A DNA stretch of 64,000 nucleotides from positions 62,001-126,000 of the forward strand of contig JAFKAC010000075.1 of assembly GCA_025766275.1 (NCBI GenBank), read 5' to 3'. Position 1 is the first letter of the stretch. Every line of letters starts with the position of its first letter. Below the pieces are notes generated by a model. The model ran no database searches. It was not told the DNA's origin and was given only the letters and a program-made list of their open reading frames with translations. Origin of the DNA: Lactarius indigo. Its lineage: Eukaryota; Basidiomycota; Agaricomycetes; Russulales; Russulaceae. Of the stretch, positions 1 to 10,519 are shown one piece after another. The translations under genes and the position numbers were made by a program.

Positions 1-1017
1 GACATGCGGCCACGTACCGTAGAACGGATGCCAATCAGTCGTATCCGGACCCGGAAGAGTGGTTGACGGTGGTCCTATGAGACAATGCGTCTTGTGACTG
101 GTGACTGCCGAGCTTGCTAACTTCGTCACGACAGAATAGGCCTAAAAGGCTATGCCCGAAGCCACAGAGCTGTAGGGGCAACATCTTGTCAGTGACCGCG
201 CACGGGAGATCGCACAGCGAACCCGATATAGTTCTCCCACGCACAGGCGGTAACGACCAGACCTGGCAGCGTGAGAGAGAACAGTCCCATAGGGAGATTG
301 TGACGCTTTGGCGCACGCTCTGCGAAAATAGGCCAGAGGCCATAAACACGGAGAAGAGTAAGGACCTACCTCCGGACCTGTCCTCCTAACATCCTTCCAT
401 AGGCCATCGTGGTCACGCGTGATGTGCCGCGCGAGAGAGAGTTGACGGGAGGAGCGCGCAGCCATGGGCGCAAAGGTCGAAAGGTAAACCCACAGGGCAA
501 GCCAACGACATAAGCGACACCACTGTGACAGCTCAAATAAGTCGGAGATAACATACCATTTCTTCCACCATAATTCCCAAAAAGATCTCCGAATGCGCAG
601 CGGAGAAACGGGAGAAGCATCTGACGAGATGCGCTTGGAGATGCGTGCCACGAGCCTGACGAGGCACCTCAAAGGGGTAACGTGTCTGCGGCAAGAATGG
701 AGGAAAAAGTGAAGAATGGTCCTAAATAATAAGTCCATGCAGCGCGAAGGGAAGCGAGGTGCTATTATAGCATAATAGGGCACAGTCCAGAGCCAGAGCC
801 AAAGGCGAGCTTCCTGAGCCAAAGGCTAACACGCTGAAAATGGAAATGTAAGGGCGCGAACAATTCGCAAAAACGGTAGATAAGGAACTTGAAACACACT
901 AATCGATGGTAGCTTTTTCCTTCTACCAGATGGTTTTTTAACGCACCCATCACGTTCCTTCCGCCATCCATCCAAAAATATTATTCACCCGAGACCTACC
1001 CTCTGTTTGAGGGGGAG
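1..1017. other. No recognisable gene
   Basis: Reading frames here are short, overlap on both strands and match no family I recognise. The last bases (about 1,000-1,017) form a G-rich run directly before a TGTTGG start, which resembles the polypurine tract of a copia-type element, but no RNase H coding sequence is readable upstream. Confidence 0.5.
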
Positions 1018-1205
1018 TGTTGGGATTCAGCCCGAAACGGACATAGTCCGGCAAACCGAGGCTAGACTGACATATTATGTAATATTACCGTAGCTAAACG
1101 ATTATCTAAGAATAATATCTCGGGGAGAGCAGCATACGCTCTCCTCTGGAACTCCCACTCACACATTGTTCACCTATCCGGCTGCCCACCTCCGTAAACC
1201 TCTAT
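1018..1205 (+). repeat. Possible copia-type LTR remnant
   Basis: A polypurine run (GAGGGGGAG) is followed at once by TGTTGGGATTC, the usual junction of a fungal copia polypurine tract with its 3' LTR; the same layout is seen at 50,869-50,880 and 23,590-23,602 in clearer elements of this window. The far end is not certain: the sequence near 1,195-1,210 (TATAAGTGGTGACA) could hold the CA end and primer-binding site. No target duplication was found, so this is a tentative call. Confidence 0.35.
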
Positions 1206-1330
1206 AAGTGGTGACAAAGTTGAACTAGATATGGAGAGTAGGCGGACTGTAGTGACATTTTTCCATTCTCAAGTGGGTATATATGTACGCTCATAAGTAC
1301 AGGGCCAAGTACAGGGCTGCTACACATACG

Positions 1331-1386
1331 GACTTCCCACTGGGAGGCCAGAAAAGTCGGCCCGTTTGAAGGAATTGTGACAGGTG
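1331..1386. repeat. Dispersed short repeat, copy 1
   Basis: This stretch contains GACTTCCCAC, then AAAAGTCGGCCCGTTTGAAG and GAATTGTGACA. Nearly the same words in the same order occur at 8,123-8,169, about 6.8 kb away. The GACTTCCCAC word recurs again just downstream (about 1,390). The nature of the repeat is unknown. Confidence 0.6.
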
Positions 1387-1549
1387 AGGGTGACTTCCCA
1401 CGTTTCTGCAACCATGATGTTTTTCTATTTGTACATGCAGCACTACGCAGCTTTGAAGCATTTTCACGAATGTGTGTCTACAGTTTCACCTCCTATCTGC
1501 ACCGTCTTTGCCTTTCCTTTTTCAGCCAACCATCCGATTCCCCCGGCGT

Positions 1550-2420
1550 GCCGATACAACCTTGACGCGTATCGATGTCGTTGCCACAGTCGCGTTCTGG
1601 ATCATGTTCGTCCACATACAGACCGACGCCGAGCACAGGTGGTACCACATCGACCTCTTTTGCATCCCCATCGTCTTGCGGGTCGCCGCGCTACGTGCGC
1701 CAGGCAGCTCACGATCACGTCTGTCACGATGGTGAGTACTACATCGTGTGACCCATTTGACAGGCAAACGGATCGATTGAGAAACTCACGATGTTGTATG
1801 CACTCATTTGCTCAAACCGCGTGCCTACCGCTTGTCAGCATAGTGAATTTCGTATGTCCCCACTCATGCTTGCCGAACGGGTCTATACGTTGTTAAGATT
1901 GAGCTGTTACTCACCAGGATCATTGCTACCCAGACGTTCAAGAGTTTTCTCCCTCGGGCGTGACGTTTGGAGCTGATCCTTGGCCAGTCAGAGGCCCAGG
2001 TTGGTCAGTGGTACATCAACTTGGGTAACTTTACTGTAATGCTGTGCATCACCCAGAGACGGAATGTCACCACCTATGGATGTCAGCCTGAGTGACGAGG
2101 CCAATAAATAATCTTCAAGACAACATCAAGAAGTTTAACACGATTCACTTTACTACTCTGCAAGTGTTTTCTGTGATGTCTGCCAATGGGTCAGTCGACA
2201 CGTCTTTTTTTGACTTACCTATACTGATTTGTTTTAGCTGTCATCGTCGCTGGTGTACTCCATGATCGACACCAAATTATTCATATCTTTTTTATAATTT
2301 GTTTGTATCGTTGTACTGACATTTTTGCTCTTCGATTTGTTCGTTGTCGTGATCACCAACTAACGCTATCGGGGAGAAAACACTGAAGAGTGCGTTCGGC
2401 ACTTCTCCGTGAGCTTCTAT
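1550..2420 (+). pseudogene. cch1: Decayed Cch1-type voltage-gated calcium channel, first fragment
   Basis: Broken reading frames recall fungal Cch1, the pore subunit of the high-affinity plasma-membrane calcium channel. About 1,555-1,690 encodes a helix like TRIDVVATVAFWIMFV. About 1,705-1,740 reads LTITS, and about 1,795-1,850 reads MHSFAQTACLPLVS, resembling the S4-S5 linker MHSLKTARPLL. About 2,118-2,190 encodes DNIKKFNTIHFTTLQVFSVM followed by SANG, a pore-loop pattern. After a likely intron ending near 2,238 comes SSSLVYSMIDTKLF, then an S6-like FLLFDLFVVVITN near 2,310-2,362 and KSAFGT just after. The frame changes several times and stops lie between the blocks, so it is a pseudogene. 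The downstream part resumes at 5,222 beyond an NLR gene. Identification is from remembered family motifs only. Confidence 0.7.
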
Positions 2421-3211
2421 TATGCCATTATTACCATGCAGCCCAGTAAATGATTTGTCTAGCCTTCGGCCCATCATCGATGAACAAGAAGAAGCTTGCC
2501 AATGCGAGTCAGAGAATAGGTACTGAACGTGCCGCCGCCTGTTCACACATCCTCATGATGAATACATATACGCGACTCCAAACTATCAAGGACGCATCCA
2601 TCTATGAAAGTGCAAATATCGCACATGCATCTAAGCCCTGCGACCATTGACATTGCGATCTCATTTCGGTGCCAGCAACATCATCATCAAGCGCCTATCG
2701 TTCATGCACGCACATTGGGGCTCACCGGCGCCTCGTTGGGACGCTTCAAGTTGACCACGAGGCGGTGCTCACAATCTCTATCACACGGATCGTCCTTGAT
2801 ACCTCCACATTTACATCCCCATGTCCCAGACGACTTCCACAGCCGCAGCTTCCTCACGCTTCCAAGACATTTTCAATGCCGCCTTGAAGTCGTACCAAAA
2901 GCAGACAAAGAAAGATCTTATCGCGCACCCACTCGCCTCCCGGTTACAATCATGCGACTCGACTAGCGCTATCCTTGCTGTCCTTCAAGACCAAATTCGC
3001 GAATTCGACCAAGCTCACAGTGGCTATGAGAGATTGACGAAGTGGTTGTTCCCAACCGTGAACGTCTTGTACGCATTTTCAGCCGCCGTCTCCGAGGGCG
3101 TCGGTCTGGTAAGTCTCGACATTTGAGCCAATGTCGACCTCTCTGATCTATATTCTGTAGGTTTTTTCGCCTGCGAAAGTGATATTCGCAGGCATCAGTG
3201 TCTTCCTTTTA

Positions 3212-3266
3212 GCAAGTACCCCATCTATTCTTTAGGCGGATTGTTCTGATGTTGAAGTTCTTGTAG
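3212..3266 (+). other. GC-AG intron in the NLR gene
   Basis: The exon join required to keep the Goodbye domain in frame (LL then AAKDVAAS) places the donor at GCAAGT and the acceptor at TTGTAG, a GC-AG intron of 55 nt. All the other introns placed in this gene start with GT. Confidence 0.7.
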
Positions 3267-3644
3267 GCAGCCAAGGATGTTGCGGCCAGTAAAGACACTC
3301 TTGCAGAGCTCTTCGAATGTATAGGGTTCTTTTTCAACCGACTCGGAACTTACACAGAGGTGACACCGACTGCGGCGATGACAAACATAATCACGAAGAT
3401 AATGGTGGAGGTGCTTGCAATCTTTGGAATTGCGACTAAGGAGCTAAGGCGGGGATCAGCAAGTAAGTTTCCGATTGGCCGTCTATCGGTCTCCACTGAA
3501 GTACGCGTAGAAAAATTGCTGAATAAATTGGCCGGAAGGACTGACCTGGAAGATGCGGTCAAGAAGCTAGACCGATTGACAGGGGAAGAGGCCCGAATAG
3601 CGCTTGCGGAGGTGCTGAAGATGACACATATTGTCCACGACGAC

Positions 3645-3830
3645 GTAAAAGTAGTCGACGGTAAAGTGGAGAGCATCGACGACAAGGTCGAAGACATCGG
3701 CGGCAAGGTAGAAGACATCGGTGACAAAGTAGACGACATTGGCGACAAAGTAGACCACGTGGGCGGAAAAGTGGAAAATATAGGTGACAGAGTGCAATGC
3801 GTTGATGAAAAGGTCAAAGTAGTCATTGAC
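3645..3830 (+). repeat. Tandem 21-bp repeats coding for a heptad coiled coil
   Basis: About eight units of 21 bp encode successive seven-residue units of the form KVEDIGD (KVESIDD, KVEDIGG, KVEDIGD, KVDDIGD, KVDHVGG, KVENIGD, RVQCVDE, KVKVVID). The heptad spacing of V and I suggests a coiled coil between the Goodbye and NACHT domains. Confidence 0.85.
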
Positions 3831-5221
3831 GGTGCGCGACGCGCATCTAGCCGGTCACCGATCCCTTCTAACATTTTTACTTTCAGATGGCAAAGAGGCA
3901 AGACTGGTGGTGGCGGAAGCAAAATCAATCATCCAACAGACGGCAAACAGCGTAGATGAAATCAAGTGTTCGTCATCTCCTAGAATAGTCGCCGCCCACT
4001 GCTCGCGCTTAAACCTACTCATAGGGAACCAGATAAAACAACTCCTACGAGCCTGGCTCTCTCCCGCAGATCCGTCCACAAACCACAACATTGCACAAAA
4101 GGCTCAACACAAGGGAACGGCTGTTTGGTTCTTCCAAGGCAACGTCTTCATCGAATGGAAGTCCAGTGGCTCCCTCTTGTGGGTCCACGGGAAACGTGCG
4201 TTTCTCGGAATTATTGACGCTCGCGCTTGCTGACAGACTCGAATTTTGGTAGCGGGCTCTGGGAAAAGCGTCATCTGGTGTGTTGTTCTGAGCCTGCTTT
4301 CCTTTCTAAACTTATTTCCGTCAGTTCCTCTGTTATTCAAGACATCACGGCTGTATGCGAATCCGGATCAGCTATCATAGCCTATTTTTACTTCGACTTC
4401 AGGGATCTCACGAAGCAAACCTGCCACGATCTGCTACTTTCTCTCGTATTTCAGCTGTCTACTCGCTCTGGTCCTTGCTGTGACATCCTCCACCACGTTT
4501 ACAAGACACACGAAGATGGCACTAGACAGCCGAGTGACGACACTTTGAAGGAATGCCTGAAAGAGATGCTAAGACTACTGGCACAGGGCCCAACTTTCAT
4601 CGTTCTGGATGCGCTCGACGAATGTCCAAACTCTCCCGGAATTCCCTCCCCCCCCGTCATGAAGTCCTCCAACTCGTGAAGGAACTTGCCGACCTTCACT
4701 TGCAAGGACTTCGCATCTGCGCGACCAGTCGCCCAGAAGTTGACATCCGAGCTGTCCTCCACCCGCTCGCATCCCGTTCAGTTTCCTTACAAAACGAAAG
4801 TGGACAAACATCGGACATCGCGGACTACATTCAAAGTGTCGTCAACTCGTCCCCGAGTACGGCGATGAGGAGATGGAGAGCGGATGATAGAAACTTAGTG
4901 ATCGAGACGCTGACAGAACGAGCTGACGGAATGTGAGGACATCAAGTTATTCTATGCTAACAGCTGTTTCTTATATTGTTGGACAGGTTTAGATGGGTAT
5001 TTTGCCAGTTAGACACGCTGCAACATTGCTTCCCACCGAACCTGCGTCAATTCCTTAACGAATTGCCTGAGACGCTGGACGAGACATACGAACGGATATT
5101 GAAGGGCATCAATAAAGCTCAAAAGGATAACACTCATCGTCTGTTGCAGTGCCTTCAAGTGAGCCATCGTGCAGCACCCATAAATGTTTGTCTAGGGCGC
5201 ATATGACACGTCCAGTGGTGT

Positions 5222-5860
5222 TGGGTCGTCCTCGCTCCTGCTTCTCTTATCCTGCAAGCGACGTGTGAGGTGGATATCCGGCAGATCCCCAATATTGGTG
5301 AGCTAGTGCCCAATATCCCGTTCCACATCGAGATCGCAATGCGAATTGTCACACATCCGCCCGATTGGCACAGCTTCTTCGTAAATGGCAACAACTACTT
5401 CGACCTTGTGCCCTCAATTGGCTCCACAGCCATCCAGATCCCCACAGTGCACGACTCGCCAGCATACCTCTTGCTGACGACCATCCAGCTCACGCGTTTC
5501 TACCGTGTTATCCTTGGAATCCTGCGCCTGATACTACTGTCTGTGTTCGGGAACACGGATGGCCTCACCAACATACCTCCCTTCCTCATCCTCGTCAACT
5601 ACCTTGCCGCGCTCTTTGCCTCGCAGCTGCTATGTGGCGACCTTCGGGACAGCGCTCACCTCGTTCTTGACTATCTACCAGATCTTCTCTTCTGAGAACT
5701 GGCTGGACGTCCTCTACAGCTCTGTGGTGGTGGAGAGACACCCCTCGGGCAGTCGGGCCGGTGGGTCGTCCTCATCTTCGTTTTAGGGCGGTTCTTCACG
5801 ATGTGTACATCACCTTCCACTTTTTCTGGCACACTCTCATGGTTGCTGACCAGAGAGACC
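5222..5860 (+). pseudogene. cch1: Decayed Cch1-type calcium channel, second fragment
   Basis: Channel homology resumes right after the NLR end. It opens with VVLAPASLILQATCEVD (a first helix), then PPDWHSFFVNGNNYFDL, STAIQIPTV, TIQLTRFYRVIL (voltage-sensor S4-type helix), LLSVFGNTDGL and LVNYLAALFASQLLCGDL. After a frame change near 5,650 comes the pore signature LTIYQIFSSENWLDVLY; the SSENW motif is typical of a Cch1 pore loop. A second frame change near 5,730 leads to ETPLGQSGRWVVLIFVLG (S6-like). Known Cch1 proteins exceed 1,000 residues with four repeats, so only part of the protein is present. The frame changes make this a pseudogene. Confidence 0.75.
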
Positions 5861-6544
5861 TGTAGTGAGAGACGACAAGGCACGAAAGTGATGACATGAT
5901 GAATGTGATAACGTGAATGACGACGCGTGACACCGTATTGATTCAGGTACTGTATCCGCCGTGCATCCTGCAGGTTTACCTTGTTCTCCTTCCGTCCCTG
6001 AAAGTCCGTTGTTCAGGGCCATCGTCTAGAAAATCTACGTCTCTGCTCGTGCTGCACGCGTCTTTGTGACGAATTTCCTGGACTCCCTGCTGACTCGGAA
6101 TCCATGCGCTCCTCGTGAATTTCTAATATTTCTTGTCAGGACTCAGGTACCATTGTGCACTCGTTACGTTCCAGTTGATGGGACCACGATGATTGATCTG
6201 GACACGGTACGCAATCTTCGACTTCGACGTCTCACTCAACGTCGACTACTTATGTTCCTTTGGCGTCCAGAACCGTTTCTCTACTCTCCTATGGCCAGGT
6301 GACTCTTGCATGCAAGCTTTCTGGCCCGAGTTACAGGTATATTTCACCCTCATTTCCTCACAGCGCGAGTCCTGGGCCAGCACGTCTACATTCGGCAACT
6401 CGGTGTAATCCGAACCGGCTGATAGAGACAATTGATGATCCGACTCGGGGCATACCGCCACAACCACCCTACGCACCCTTTGTTGCGGGCCTAACTGACA
6501 TCCCACCTGGTGATCGCTAGGACTATGTGCGTCATGTCATTGAG

Positions 6545-6587
<43 letters not shown>

Positions 6588-8122
6588 GAATTCATTGCAA
6601 TGCCGCGATGTTGACGGCGCCGTTCCTCGTTGTACAGGTAGCGTGCGAAGCGGTGCAGACAACACGAGTATCCCTTCTGGGTATGACTTGGTGTGGCCAG
6701 GGAAGGAAACGGTCGCGTGCAGACGACCTCTAAGAGAGCGACTATGAGGACTCACCACCACTCGCAAAGACAGGGCAGCAGACATGGCAGCTGTGCCAGG
6801 TCTCTGCGATAACCTCTGCATCACTCCCGTGTTTGTTTATTCGACGTCTGTTTTCTCTCAAGTACTCACTGGACGCCTGCATGCATCTTGTTGGTCTTTC
6901 TTTTTTGTCGAGAGAGAGCAATGTTGTCTTGTACTGGTGGCCTATATTGCGTAGCAATTCTTATACTAGAGTAATGACAAGCGCGTTCATTCTTGGGGGT
7001 GTTAGACAGTTCGACCCGGGTAACCGGGAAACGTGAAATTTACCATATTTGAAGTTCGGTACTCGCTGCGCCTAACCCGGCAGCGGCGTCACCTGTTTTG
7101 TATGCACGCGCTCCTTCATCTGTCTCTTGTGTGGGCAGTGAAGTGAGTAAATCAAATATTATATTGCGTTCTTACTGTACATCAAATGGTTCGAGTTTGA
7201 TCGGCCATCTGGGCAACCAGGATCACCATTCCTTACCACCTCAACTCCTCTCCCCTTTACACCAGAGTGACTGGTTACTGCGCTCCGCGCACTGCCGTGA
7301 CATAGTAGTTTTCTGCACATCGTAAATCGTGCTCCGTTGTAGCCGCCTGACCTGTTGGAAAGGTGCGCCGATCGGTTGCAGCGTGCGTGGCTACTGCTTA
7401 AGATGGCGGGTGTGTCTTGGCGTTCGGGTCGTACACCTAGCCTGTCTGTTCGGCTCGCGTTATCTCGGCGTGGATGACGAGGTTTAGAGTACCTGACTTG
7501 GTCACGAAAAGTCGTCGATTGTCACTCGTGTAGGCGAAGTTATTGCCAGTCATGCAGAATCTGAACGTTCTGCGGAGATGGAGTGATGGAAGGGAAGTAG
7601 GTGAAAGAGAAGTGACCGCGCCGTGGGCTGCGCTGGTCGAAATCGAAATCCGGGAGCTGATGGAACTCCCGCCAAGTCGCAGCCCGTTTAATCAGAATGG
7701 GTATTTTTATTTGAAGTAAAGATGGACGTGCCGTGCGAAGATGGTGGCTATGGGATACATGCATGTCCCAAGGAAAAAGTGTTGACGAAGCCTTTTCGCC
7801 TGTCGCGCGTTGAGTCGCTGCGGTTCGCTTCTGGTGTCAGCTGCGCCAGAGGACTGTTGTAGTCTGTGATCTTCAGTGGCGTGCTCGAGAAAGAGATTCA
7901 GTTGGAGTACTTACGAGGCTTCATGTTGCCAGACAGGAGACTTAGGGTTGTCGCCTGAAAAAGGTATTGTACAGCCTCAAATCTGCCTCCTGCGCGTGGA
8001 AGTTCAATTCCACAGGGTTCTTGTTGGACCCAGCGTGACGTGGATGTTCGCCGGTATCGGCATTTAAGTCTTCCCAGGGCAGTCGTTGGATTGTCTGATC
8101 AGGAGGAGGTGTTGAAATATAT
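5861..8122. other. No recognisable gene; long poly-T run inside
   Basis: Only short frames occur and none matches a family I know. A 37-base T run lies at 6,550-6,586. Scattered splice-like words suggest more decayed coding DNA, but nothing can be named. Confidence 0.5.
6550..6586. repeat. Homopolymer run of 37 T
   Basis: An uninterrupted run of 37 T on the plus strand. Read on the minus strand it is a poly-A run, which could be the tail of a retroposed RNA copied from sequence to the right of 6,587, but no matching gene body or flanking duplication was recognised. Length is prone to assembly error. Confidence 0.8.
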
Positions 8123-8169
8123 GGACTTCCCACTTGAAAAGTCGGCCCGTTTGAAGGAATTGTGACATG
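8123..8169. repeat. Dispersed short repeat, copy 2
   Basis: Partner of 1,331-1,386: it shares GACTTCCCAC, AAAAGTCGGCCCGTTTGAAG and GAATTGTGACA, but lacks a short stretch between the first two words. It lies about 260 bp upstream of the permease pseudogene start. Confidence 0.6.
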
Positions 8170-8428
8170 TGACCGGACGAAGCGACCGCGTGAGCTGTGT
8201 CGGAATGCTCAGATAGACTTCTAATTCCACCTGTCATGGCAAGTACGTGTCTCCACTGGCTTGTTTACTGTAGCTATGAGCGCTCGTCTCCACTCCTTTC
8301 ATGTTATCTATTCACCCTCTTATCTCTATGGAACTCCATCGGGCCTCCTTTTTCTCAAGCCCCACTTTTCCCCGACCTCTTATAAGCTTGGTCTGTCTTT
8401 CTCTAGGCCCCAAGCATAAGGTCGAGCA

Positions 8429-9814
8429 ATGTCGGCAGACATTCAAAAACAGCGCAAACAAGCCATTGCCAGTGCCGATGAAGAGCCACTCGCCGAGCTC
8501 GGTTACAAGCAGGAATTCCGGCGAGCCTTCAAGCCAATCGAGGTATTTTTTCGTCCTTACTTTCCCGTCACTTACTCAGGGACGTTCAGGTTTTCGGAAT
8601 CGCGTTTAGCATCGTTGGTCTCTTGCCATCTATCGCGTTTGTCCCGGTTCTCCTTTCCCCGTGCATCCTTACCAAGTAGTCTCTGACTACAGCTCGGTCT
8701 TGCTCTACTCGTTACCGAATGGTGGTCCTGCGGCCATGGTTTGGGGGGTCCGTTTCGTTTCACTCCTTACAAAAAAATCCTACAACGTACTCAACGGTTT
8801 CTCTAGTGGGCCGTCGCCAGTTTCTTCATCTTCATCGTCGGCCTGTCGGTAGCAGAACTTGCCTCAGCAGCTCCGACATCAGGTGGCGTATGTTGACGCC
8901 CAAAATCATTGACCCACTCTCTGCACGTAACACAGTTGTATTTTCGGACGCACTCTTTATCCTCCCCAAAATGGCATAATCTTCTAGCTTGGATCGTCGG
9001 ATGTCAGTCTCGCGAGTCAGGAGTGGTGACACCGTCTTACCTTTCTCCTTCCCCCTGGCTGGCAGCGAGTTACGGTTGGGCTGACAACCTTCTTAGATGC
9101 TTGCTGCGTCGCGCCAATCTTTCGCCTTGTAGGTCTCAAATTTCTCGCCACCAGCGACTCTCTGACAACTGTTACCGTTCAGTGCGCGGGACGGCGCTCT
9201 CCCGTTCTCCAGCTGGCTGTACCGCATGAATGGTACACCAAGACACCAGTCAACAGTGTCTGGTTTTGTGCCTCGGGCGCCATAGCGCTCGGTGCACTCG
9301 TGTTTGCGGGAACGCAGGTGGTCAATGCCGTCTTTGCTATCTCGGTTACGGCGTTGTATGTCACGTACTCGATTGCGATCTCCTCACGATGGATATGGAG
9401 GAAAGTGAATGGATGGACGCCTGGAGCGTTCTCACTTGGCGTGTGGGTAAGCGCTCGTCAGTTCCAGGACGGGAACAGGAGAAACTGACCTGTCTTGACA
9501 AGAGCAGACTCTGCGCATTTATCTCGGTTACCTAGATGATGTCCATGTCGATCGTGTTCTTCTTCCCAACGACGAAACACATGAACGCTGAGGAGATGAA
9601 CTACACCGTCGTCGTTCTCAGTGGTGTGCTCATTCTTTTACTCGTCTGGTTCCACTTCCCCGTGTACGGGGGCGTGCACTGGTTCAAGGGACCGGTGCGT
9701 ACCGTGGAAGGACATGTTACGCGCAAGTGGGCGACGGGACTGGAGCAGGACGTGAAGGAGGGGGGCACAGACAGCATCGATCGAGCAGAAGCAGGAGACG
9801 CCGTTTTCTTTTGA
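8429..9814 (+). pseudogene. Amino-acid/GABA permease pseudogene (APC superfamily)
   Basis: Exons: 8429-8542 (ending AELGYKQEFRRAFKPIE), 8590-8636 (VFGIAFSIVGLLPSI), 8693-8747 (SVLLYSLPNGGPAAMVWG), 8807-8887 (WAVASFFIFIVGLSVAELAS), from 8936 (LYFRTHSLSSPKW, NLLAWIVG). These match the N-terminal half of fungal UGA4/BAT1-like permeases, 12-helix proteins that import GABA and amino acids at the plasma or vacuolar membrane. Then a large central part is missing: homology resumes near 9,183 with RDGALPFSSWLYRMNG, breaks by loss of one base near 9,233, and continues as VNSVWFCASGAIALGALVFA, VNAVFAISVTALYV and GWTPGAFSLGVW. After a poorly conserved stretch, 9,536-9,814 gives MSIVFFFPTT, NYTVVVLSGVLILLLVW and YFPVYGG-like GGVHWF. 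Roughly 200-250 residues of the usual 500 or more are absent, so this is a deletion pseudogene. Confidence 0.85.
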
Positions 9815-10519
9815 ATTGATTATTATATAATTATATAATCAACCCTACACAGACGGTTTGGAGGTGAGTAATCATTGTAGACCTACCTATTACATCAATA
9901 ACTGTACCTAGACACGATATAGACTTTGATTAGTGGGAAATATCACTGTGCAACCTTGTGCACGAGTCACGCAAGGTAGTGTATCGGCTTGTTATGCGAG
10001 AGGACGATATCGGTGAAGGCGGCGGCGACGGCGTTCTCTGGTGTACTATTCATGTACAGTATGTGGCTTGTCATGCGTCCCCCTCCTGATACCTGCCAGA
10101 CACATGAAAAGGCCAGTGCCGAGGGAGCACATACCCTGAACTCAGGAACAGGACGGGAAGAACAATCTTACGTTAAGGACATGACTGAGTTCGGTGTGCT
10201 CGACAATTCTGCTCATAAGTCATTGACAGCCACCGCCGTCGACAATCCAGTAGATATAAATCCTCAACCGCATCCTTCCGTTTCTCCGCCGTATTTAATC
10301 AAAGTAGCGACCTCCACACAACGAGACCTATTGTGACGTCAGATCAGAATGGTTATGGGAACCAGTATGGGGCCCGAAAGAAACGGAACGTACACATTGG
10401 CCTTCATATAGCACGGCAGCGACAGGGTAACGTTAATTGTTTTCCCGATAACGAAGCCGCCCCTGGTGTAACCACGGGTCAATGTGAAAATTTTAGAATT
10501 GAAGCTGACTGGGTGGTGA
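9815..10519. other. No recognisable gene; AT palindrome at the left edge
   Basis: Directly after the permease stop lies a near-perfect AT palindrome (about 9,818-9,842, TTATATAATTATATAA core). The remainder holds only short overlapping frames without recognisable similarity. Confidence 0.45.

Larger units (their letters stand above)
2821..5210 (+). pseudogene. NLR (STAND) gene, Goodbye plus NACHT domains, frameshifted and truncated
   Basis: Probable exons: 2821-3108, 3161-3211, 3267-3831, 3887-4195, 4253-4277, 4325-4932, 4987-5160. The first 110 or so codons and exon 3 match the fungal Goodbye domain (SSRFQDIFNAALKSYQKQT, ITKIMVEVLAIFGIATKEL). A run of seven-residue repeats (3,645-3,830) follows. 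The NACHT part shows the P-loop G-S-G-K-S formed across the exon 4/5 junction, FYFDFRD, the Walker B motif LDALDEC, and TSRPEVDIRA, then the usual FRWVFCQLD and LDETYERIL after the ATPase core. Such proteins are cytosolic fungal NLRs thought to act in non-self recognition; a C-terminal repeat domain is expected but absent. Two lesions are visible: a frame change in an eight-C run (4,648-4,655), right after the Walker B region, and loss of homology after CLQ near 5,160. The frame change might be a sequencing error in a homopolymer. It sits between two Cch1 fragments. Confidence 0.85.

Noticed and set aside
142..822. 226-codon minus-strand frame near the left edge
   Set aside because: It overlaps long frames on the other strand, is Arg/Cys/Leu-rich like antisense of GC-rich DNA, and matches no family I recognise.
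9818..9842. AT palindrome as a bacterial-type terminator or origin
   Set aside because: The window is fungal nuclear DNA; a simple AT palindrome next to a pseudogene gives no support for either.
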